A DNA stretch of 64,000 bases from Candidatus Contendibacter sp. (lineage in GTDB: Bacteria > Pseudomonadota > Gammaproteobacteria > Competibacterales > Competibacteraceae), in the NCBI GenBank assembly GCA_029624675.1, contig JARSSP010000013.1, positions 62,001 through 126,000 on the forward strand. Direction: 5' to 3'. This document shows, piece after piece, positions 58,690 through 64,000 of the stretch (positions are counted from its first letter, which is position 1; each line of letters starts with the position of its first letter). Under the pieces are notes generated by a model. That model saw only the letters and a list, made by a program, of their open reading frames with translations. It ran no database searches and was not told where the DNA came from. The position numbers and the translations under genes are program-made.

Positions 58690-59850
58690 ATGTACCACAC
58701 CCTCCTCAGAAAGCGCATCCGGGAGAAGGGGCTGTTGCACGGCGCGATGCTTGAACTGACCTACCGCTGCAACCTCGACTGCTGCTTCTGCTACAACGAC
58801 CAGGACGCCCCCGGCGAGCCTCTGGCTTTTGAGGACTACGTGAAGCTGTTCGCAGACCTCGCCCGCCTGCAAGTGCTGTTTCTGACCTTCACCGGCGGCG
58901 AACCCATGGCCCATCCCCAGTTCTTCGATCTGGGGATAGCGGCCCGCGAGCACGGCTTCGCGGTGCGCCTGCGCACCAACGGCCACGCCCTGCGGCCCCC
59001 GGTCGCGGCGCGCGTCAAGGCGGAAGTGGATCCGGTGCTGATCGAAATGAGCCTGCATGGGGCGCGCGCCGAAACCCACGACCGCCAAACCCGCACGCCG
59101 GGCAGCTTCACGCGCCTGCTCGACAACATCCGGGGCATGAAGGCGCTCGGCCTGCCCATGAACCTGGTGAGCACGCTGACGGCTTGGAACGAAACCGAAT
59201 TGGACGCCATGTTCGCGCTGGCCGACGCCCTCGGCGTGCGGTTGCGCTTCCAGGGGCCGGTCGGCCCCCGTGATAGCGGCGACACCGCGCCGATGGCGCT
59301 CCAGCCTTCGGCCGCCGGCTGGGCGCGTTTGGGGGAGATCACGGCCCAACGCCGCGCGGAACAGCCGGAGACGGCGTCCCCGAGTCCGGGCGACGAGTGC
59401 GCTCCCCCGGCGGCGGACGCCACGGATCAATACCACTGCGGGGCCGGCAGCGAGGAAATCCACGTCGATCCCTTCGGCAACGTGTTTCCCTGCCTGCACT
59501 TGCGCTGGCCGGCGGGCAATCTGCACCAGCAGTCCATCACTGAAATCTGGCAGGGTTCGCCGGTGTTTGCCCGTGCGCGCCACCTGTCCGCCGCCACCGC
59601 TCGGCGGTGGGCCGGACAACAACCGACCCAGTTCGGCGCTCCCCTGTTCTGCCCGGGACTGGCGCTGACCTGCGGCTCGGACGCTCCAGCGGCCAGCGGC
59701 AGCAAAACCGTTCAGCCCATCTTTTTCAGAGCGCGAACCCAAGGCGGGTCAGCCCAAAGCGGATCAATTGCCACGCCGCGCGCCAGCGATCGGCGAGCGG
59801 CACCCGAATCAGCCGTGCGGCGCAGTCCCCGCCGCACACCTTGCCGATAA
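58690..59850 (+). CDS. Radical SAM/SPASM peptide-modifying enzyme
   Basis: 386 residues. The 4Fe-4S-SAM motif CxxxCxxC is C27-C31-C34 in YRCNLDCCFCYND, followed by FTGGEPMAHPQFFDLG (GGE) and RLRTNGHAL. The C-terminal SPASM-type region has YHCGAGSEEIHVDPFGNVFP, CLHLRWPAGNLHQQS and EIW, then further cysteines in FCPGLALTCG. Enzymes of this class install C-C or thioether cross-links or epimerise residues in a peptide. I start at 58690 (MYHTLLRKRIREKG), after GGAG. The last 40 residues are Arg/Ser-rich and overlap the opposite-strand gene by 125 bases, so the true C-terminus may have been extended by a frameshift. Confidence 0.9.
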   Translation: MYHTLLRKRIREKGLLHGAMLELTYRCNLDCCFCYNDQDAPGEPLAFEDYVKLFADLARLQVLFLTFTGGEPMAHPQFFDLGIAAREHGFAVRLRTNGHALRPPVAARVKAEVDPVLIEMSLHGARAETHDRQTRTPGSFTRLLDNIRGMKALGLPMNLVSTLTAWNETELDAMFALADALGVRLRFQGPVGPRDSGDTAPMALQPSAAGWARLGEITAQRRAEQPETASPSPGDECAPPAADATDQYHCGAGSEEIHVDPFGNVFPCLHLRWPAGNLHQQSITEIWQGSPVFARARHLSAATARRWAGQQPTQFGAPLFCPGLALTCGSDAPAASGSKTVQPIFFRARTQGGSAQSGSIATPRASDRRAAPESAVRRSPRRTPCR

Positions 59851-60148
59851 TCCGTTCCCCCGGCACGGCGGCGTCCGGCCAACGGGCATTATCGGCCTGG
59901 GTCAACCAGCGCCAGCCCCGCCCCCTGGAATAACAACCCAGCAGGCGGTGAACCAGCAAACGACCGTCAGCCGCGTGGACGACCAAAGGATCGCCCGGCC
60001 AGTAAACCCGCTGGCGGATCACCTGGATCATCGCCCCGTTCGCCAGCAGGGGCGCCATGCACTCGCCGCCGACCCGCACGCTCACCCGCGTCTCCGCCGC
60101 CAGTTCGCGCAACATTCGGGCGACCGTTGCTGAAACAGCCGGCGTCAT
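59726..60148 (-). CDS. S24/S26-type peptidase-like protein with Cys in place of catalytic Ser
   Basis: 140 residues with the S24/S26 (LexA/signal peptidase) pattern: VRVGGECMAPLLANG aligns with the usual GxSMxPxL motif, GDPLVVHAADGRLLVHRLLG carries the GD...HR block typical of the His-type (SipW/eukaryotic-like) members, and ADNARWPDAAVPGERIIGKV ends the domain. The nucleophile position is Cys (codon tgc at 60059-60061, complement). There is no obvious membrane anchor at the N-terminus. Its end overlaps the end of the radical SAM gene in convergent orientation. It could process the peptide of this cluster; that is inference. Confidence 0.75.
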   Translation of the reverse strand: MTPAVSATVARMLRELAAETRVSVRVGGECMAPLLANGAMIQVIRQRVYWPGDPLVVHAADGRLLVHRLLGCYSRGRGWRWLTQADNARWPDAAVPGERIIGKVCGGDCAARLIRVPLADRWRAAWQLIRFGLTRLGFAL

Positions 60149-60278
60149 CGTCGTATCGCTCCTTTCGCTATTCGAACCAAAACCTTGTTAACGGACTCGT
60201 CGTTCGCTCGCGGCTCGCGGCTCGCGGCCGGCACCGTCGAGACCAGGGTGTCCACGGGGACCGCACCCTGCCATCCTC

Positions 60279-60919
60279 TCACCACCGCTTGGGTTCAAAC
60301 CCCGGGCGGTTCTTCACCTCCATCACCTCATCGCCCACCGCCAGCACCAGAAACCCTGCCTTCTCGGCGTCGTTCAGCACGCTCTCGTCCACCGCCAGCG
60401 TGGCTAGTATCCCCACCACCGGCAGCGCCCCATATTCAGGCAGAAATTCCCGAAACGCCGCAATGTCGGCAACGAACCAATCCACATCGGTGCTGATCAG
60501 CGTCGCCTTGGTGCTGTTCAGCCCCACCAGGTCCGCGGTCACCGCGACGGCGTCAAATTCCTTCACCCGCCCGTCGGCCAGCCGCCGCTTGCGGCGCACA
60601 CCCAGGTCGAGGATCTCCCGCCCCAGCGTGTCCCGGATGATACGTGGCAGGCTGGGGTAGACCAGGTCCTCCACCAGGGTGCCCAGCTTGTTGGCCAGGT
60701 CCCCCACTGGCGGTTCATCTCCCGCGTCTGCCGACGGCTCTCCTCCTTGTAAGCGCGCATCTCCTCCTTGAATTCCCGCATCTCCTCCTTGAACGCGCGC
60801 AGTTCCGCCTCGGTGCGCAATTGCGAGTTGTACACCTTATTGAATTCAATGCCGACGCTGGTGATGAAATTCGCCAGCGCTTCCTCCAGCCGGTCAACCC
60901 GGTCGATCACGGTGGCCAT
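60279..60919 (-). pseudogene. DUF3782-like coiled-coil/nuclease-fold protein, frameshifted
   Basis: Two overlapping frames form one gene. N-terminal part (60919 down to about 60700): MATVIDRVDRLEEALANFIT, then a coiled coil (EEMREFKEEMRAYKEESRRQ). C-terminal part (60707-60279): GDLANKLGTLVEDLVYPSLP, LGREILDLGVRRKRRL, TDVDWFVADIAAFREFLPEY, as in DUF3782 proteins with a PD-(D/E)XK-like fold. The frames meet at a run of five C at 60701-60705 (plus strand); one more base would restore TGG GGG GAC and join them. Either a genuine indel in a homopolymer or a sequencing error. Confidence 0.75.
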
Positions 60920-60945
60920 GATGGCGTGTCCTCCGCAAGGTCAAG

Positions 60946-62042
60946 TCACCCTTTCCATAATAACCCTTCCTCCCTCCAACCGCTCCGGGGAAGGGGCGAG
61001 CCAAGCGCTGTCAGGATTTTCCTTTCTCCGCTCAGGCCGAGGTCTTGCGGTCCCAGGTATTTGAATTCCAGCAGCAGATCGAGAGCCTGAAACCGGCGTA
61101 TGTCCGGCCGCACGATCAGGCTCAGATCGACATAGCCGTGATCCACTTCGGTTTCCGACACCATCATGTACAGCCGGTCGTCGAACAGCAAGGTCAGAAA
61201 GGCGATCTTCACCAGCAGTTCGTTGGTCCAGCGGTAGTCGCGATTGGACAGCACCGGGAAATAGCGCTGTTCGATGAACGCGCACAGCGGCTCCAATTCG
61301 CCCCGGAGATAGACGGCCTCGGCGAGACGGACCCTCCTCGTCTGGCGGTCCTCGCAGGTGGGCAGCCACAGCTCCCGCAGTCGCTCCACGTACAGCGACC
61401 GGGCGACCAGATTGGGAATCTGGAGAATCGCTTGCCCCAGCACGCCCCGGCCGGCCAGGGTCAGCACGCCGAAGTAGTACAACAACGAGGCCATGAACGG
61501 GGGATCCTTGACGGCGGCCAACACGTCCTGCACCCCGAAGCGCTGGGCCAGTTGCGGAATGATGACGCCTTGGTCGCCATCGAGCGCCTGAATCAGCAGG
61601 TCCTCGCCGTGGGGCAGATGAGAGATGTAGACCAGTTTGCCGCGATCCATGGCCAGATTCTCGTCGAGCAGGCGCTCGGGGTATTCGCCCTCGTTTGCGC
61701 GAATTCCTGGATGCAGTCATTCAAATGCTGATGCAGCGCCGCCTCGATATCCTTCACGTCCCCCTGGGCCTTCACCAGGGAAAAATCCCACTTCATCACG
61801 AAGTACTGGTTGTGCAGCGGGGTGGGATTTCGGCCGATGGCCAGATGGCCGAACAGCGCCTCAAATTGCCCGGTCCGGTTCACGTCGTAGTAATGCTCCA
61901 GCACCGACAGCAGCAGGCTTTTGCCGAACCGGCGCGGGCGGATGAAGATCAGTTGCCAGCCGGCCTCTTCCGACTGGGGAATCCGGTCGGTACGGTCCTG
62001 ATAGAAGTAGCCTTCCTGAATCAGGGTGGCGAAGTCGCTCAA
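60946..62042 (-). pseudogene. DUF1703-type AAA-ATPase-like protein, frameshifted and internally deleted
   Basis: The 5' part (62042 to about 61690) reads LSDFATLIQEGYFYQDRTDR and FIRPRRFGKSLLLSVLEHYY (the AAA-like P-loop of this family). After about 115 residues it jumps, with a frameshift near 61690, to ERLLDENLAMDRGKLVYISH, YYFGVLTLAGRGVLGQAILQ and, at the end, LDLLLEFKYLGPQDLGLSGE, the C-terminal PD-(D/E)XK-like part. About 200 residues of the ATPase core normally in between are missing, and the C-terminus is cut short. Non-functional. Confidence 0.8.
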
Positions 62043-63174
62043 ACCATAGGGAAATTTCGTAGAGCGTCGGTTCCCAGGGCGTGAGGCGCTGAAAGGAGTC
62101 CCGCTTTGCGCAAACCCTCAACGCAGTGCGCGACCAGGGCCGGATCGAGGACGATAATGCCGATCACCTCGGCGGCGGCCGTCGCCAGGTCGGGGCGCAG
62201 CGCCAGCAATCGCGCCAGGGCGGTTTGCGCTTCTTCCGCCCGCCCCAGTTGGCCGCAGATCATGGCGATAAACAGGTGTTCCCAGAAAAAGTTGGGCAGA
62301 TGGAGCCGGCGTGCCACGCGCAGCGCCTTCGGTGTACTGGCCGCGCCGATAGTGGTCGAGCGCATAGGGGAACCAGTACCAGCCGGGATGGAGGGGATTG
62401 AGTAGCCGCGCCTTGTCCAGCAGGGCCAGGCCCCGTTCCCACTGGCCGTCATAGGCCAGGTGCAGGCCCAGGTTGGCGAGGATGTCGGACCGGTTCGGCG
62501 CCAAGTGTAGGGCGTGCTCGGCGGTCTCCCGGAACAGCGCCAGTTCGCGCCGGTAGTAGTCGCTCAAGGCCAGCCAGTTCGTTGCGCAAATCCCGCGCCG
62601 TCGCATGCCGCTGGCGATAGTGACCCATGGTGTCCAAAGCCAGCACGTACAGTTCGGGGCATTGCGTCAGCCGGTGGATAAGCTCCTGCGTCAGGCCCTC
62701 ACCGAGGGCAGCGGATCGATCATCGCCACTTGGATGGCGGCAGGGCGCCACCGCCAGCACCGGTCCGTGGGGCATACGCGGTACTTCGCCCGCCTTCGGG
62801 AAACCTTCCGTCGGTGGGGTTGCCGACGGGGCTTGGAATTGCACGGCATAACCGCCCTTGGGAATGATGAGGCGCAAGGGATCGGCGTGGTCGTCCTGCT
62901 GGTAATAGCGGTCGAGCAGAGCACGCAACCGGCCCGCCTGCACCCGGACCAGGGCGCTGGTTTGCGGATCGAAGGAGGCGGGCTGACCGAGAGCTTCGAC
63001 GGCGAGGGTATAGGCCTTGAGCCGGTCGGCTCACCCCGCCAGGGTTTCTTCCACCAGATACCGCAAGAGCCGCGCCAGATTCGGCGCGGCCTGGAAGGCT
63101 GCATCCTCCAGCATCCGCTGGACCTGGTCCCGGACGTGCATCGCCCAGGTCGGCTCGGCAGGGGAGAAGGTCAT
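62039..63174 (-). pseudogene. TPR protein with N-terminal winged-helix-like domain, degraded
   Basis: Starts at 63174 with MTFSPAEPTWAMHVRDQVQR and NLARLLRYLVEETLAG, then an in-frame TGA (near 63031), after which the same frame continues ADRLKAYTLAVEALGQPASF and DPQTSALVRVQAGRLRALLD. Further on it reads LTQELIHRLTQCPELYVLAL (TolB/cyclase-like region). A frameshift near 62590 leads to FRETAEHALHLAPNRSDILA and another near 62340 to ARRLHLPNFFWEHLFIAMIC (TPR-type repeats). One nonsense codon and two frameshifts: an inactivated signalling protein of the type with an OmpR/CadC-like or adenylate-cyclase-associated TPR architecture. Confidence 0.75.
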
Positions 63175-63437
63175 GACACCCTCTAGGCGGGAAAATAACC
63201 AGACTTATTATAGCGCGTAACCTCAAGTAACCGTTACATGCTCCACGCCCGCCATTGATTTATAAATTGAAGTTCGGATCGTTGCCCGGGTCACCTGTTA
63301 TTTGTGAGTGACGAGACAAATAATCGCCGCCAAGCTGAAGCGGGCGGGTTGCAGCGACTTTGCGTCGGCTGGAAGCAGACTCCACAGTTGCCAGACAACC
63401 GCGCTTCGTCTGCGAAAACGACGAAACCCGCCAAAGT

Positions 63438-64000
63438 TCAATAGCGCCAATGGCTGCCGATCGCGGTGATCGGCAGCGTGCTGACGCCTTCCGCCAGCGG
63501 ATAGGCCCGGTCGCCGGGATACACCACCCACAGATGCGCCAGTTCCAGATCCGCCATGGCGCTGACCATCGACCGGGTGAGACGGGGCGCATCGGCATAT
63601 TTGACCTCAACCGCCCAGTTCCGGCCATGCTCCTGCCAGAACAGATCGACTTCAGCCTGATTGTGCGTCGCCCAGAAGGCCAGTTCTTCATTCCGCTTGC
63701 CAATGGACCGGGCGGCGACTTCCAGCGCAAACCCTTCCCACGACACCCCCAGCTTGTTATGGGCGGCCAAGTCGCGCGGCGAATGGATCGCCAGCAGCGT
63801 GTGCAGTAAGCCGGAATCGCGAAGATAAAGCTTTGGCCGCTTGACCAGCCGTTTGCCGATATTGATATGCCAGGGCTGAACCAGCCGCACCATGAAAGCG
63901 CCTTCGAGGATGTCCAGATAGCGTCGCACAGTCATGTCGGAGATGCCGAAGACGCGGGCCAGTTCCGCGTAATTGAGGACCTGACCGTGATAATGACAGA
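63438..64000 (-). CDS. DUF4143-containing ATPase-like protein, 3' part (runs off the window)
   Basis: Partial gene: the frame is open to position 64000 and ends at 63438, so only the C-terminal 187 residues are visible. It starts CHYHGQVLNYAELARVFGIS, then DMTVRRYLDILEGAFMVRLV and RPKLYLRDSGLLHTLLAIHS, typical of DUF4143, the C-terminal domain of the AAA+ ATPase family also called ATPase (AAA+) with DUF4143. The part SWEGFALEVAARSIGKRNEE, EVDLFWQEHGRNWAVEVKYA is the nuclease-like end. The P-loop would lie outside the window. Confidence 0.88.
   Translation of the reverse strand, partial: CHYHGQVLNYAELARVFGISDMTVRRYLDILEGAFMVRLVQPWHINIGKRLVKRPKLYLRDSGLLHTLLAIHSPRDLAAHNKLGVSWEGFALEVAARSIGKRNEELAFWATHNQAEVDLFWQEHGRNWAVEVKYADAPRLTRSMVSAMADLELAHLWVVYPGDRAYPLAEGVSTLPITAIGSHWRY

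Noticed and set aside
61009..61027. Sequence tgtcaggattttcctttct similar to the island dyad
   Set aside because: It has TTT instead of AAA in the centre and mismatches in the right arm, lies inside a degraded gene and has no -10 box at the usual distance.
63260..63730. 156-codon minus-strand frame
   Set aside because: It lies mostly inside the DUF4143 gene in another frame and shows no conserved motif.
1..64000. tRNA, rRNA, CRISPR arrays, integron attC sites
   Set aside because: I found no cloverleaf, no regularly spaced repeats and no integrase; the island repeats are promoter-like dyads, not attC sites, although the mosaic of small exported genes first suggested cassettes.

Overview
This is a GC-rich chromosomal window whose gene content points to an environmental gammaproteobacterium. 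Signs of this are Cus-type RND efflux, a bufferin/Hvf operon, KdpDE, a oxaloacetate-decarboxylase-type beta subunit, sigma-54 regulation, DUF1703-type AAA proteins and REP-like hairpins. A Competibacteraceae/Chromatiales-like host would fit, but that is only an impression. I see no rRNA, tRNA, CRISPR array or replication origin.

Left part (1-20.1 kb, almost all minus strand). It holds a Tat-exported FAD oxidoreductase, a very large CHASE4/PAS/GAF/GGDEF/EAL receptor, and an APC/KimA-like transporter. A metal block follows: cusB-cusA with a CusF-like domain fused to CusB, then a sigma-54 activator, a small EF-hand protein, and a bufferin operon. The bufferin operon is bufA-bufB-bufC-doxX followed by a protoglobin-fold protein that has lost its heme-ligating histidine.

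Middle (20.6-33.9 kb). It holds a cardiolipin synthase, an oadB-like gene cut down to its C-terminal half beside an IS701-like element, and kdpD/kdpE separated by a decayed second copy of the kdpD C-terminal half. Then come a NarL-type response regulator, a REC-histidine kinase and a BvgS-like hybrid sensor kinase.

Island (33.9-57.2 kb, mostly plus strand). This is a mosaic of exported proteins: a VapBC-like pair, an NTF2-fold protein, half a phospholipase D, a DUF5329 protein, lipoproteins, an S33 hydrolase, a CPBP protease, a tricorn-like protease, an LprI-MliC fusion, an L,D-transpeptidase with a dead second domain, an SH3 protein, a PliG-like protein and a 1777-residue C25 (gingipain-like) protein. 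Several proteins share C-terminal domains, broken copies of which lie between the genes. Four promoters on the plus strand carry the same dyad, TGTCAGGAAAATCCTTACA, with a -10-like box starting 34-36 bases downstream. A fifth, degenerate dyad lies in front of the hybrid sensor gene. Two further pieces of that sensor's 5' end lie beside two of the dyads. This looks like a duplicated divergent module (sensor | operator | exported protein), and so a local regulon.

Right part (57.2-64 kb). A compact operon encodes a 63-residue peptide, an HprK-related kinase, a PqqD-like protein and a radical SAM/SPASM enzyme. It faces an S24/S26-type peptidase whose catalytic Ser is Cys. With the C25 protein just upstream this is the best candidate for an undescribed peptide-modification system. 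The last 4 kb are frameshifted pseudogenes plus the end of a DUF4143 ATPase-like gene that runs off the window.
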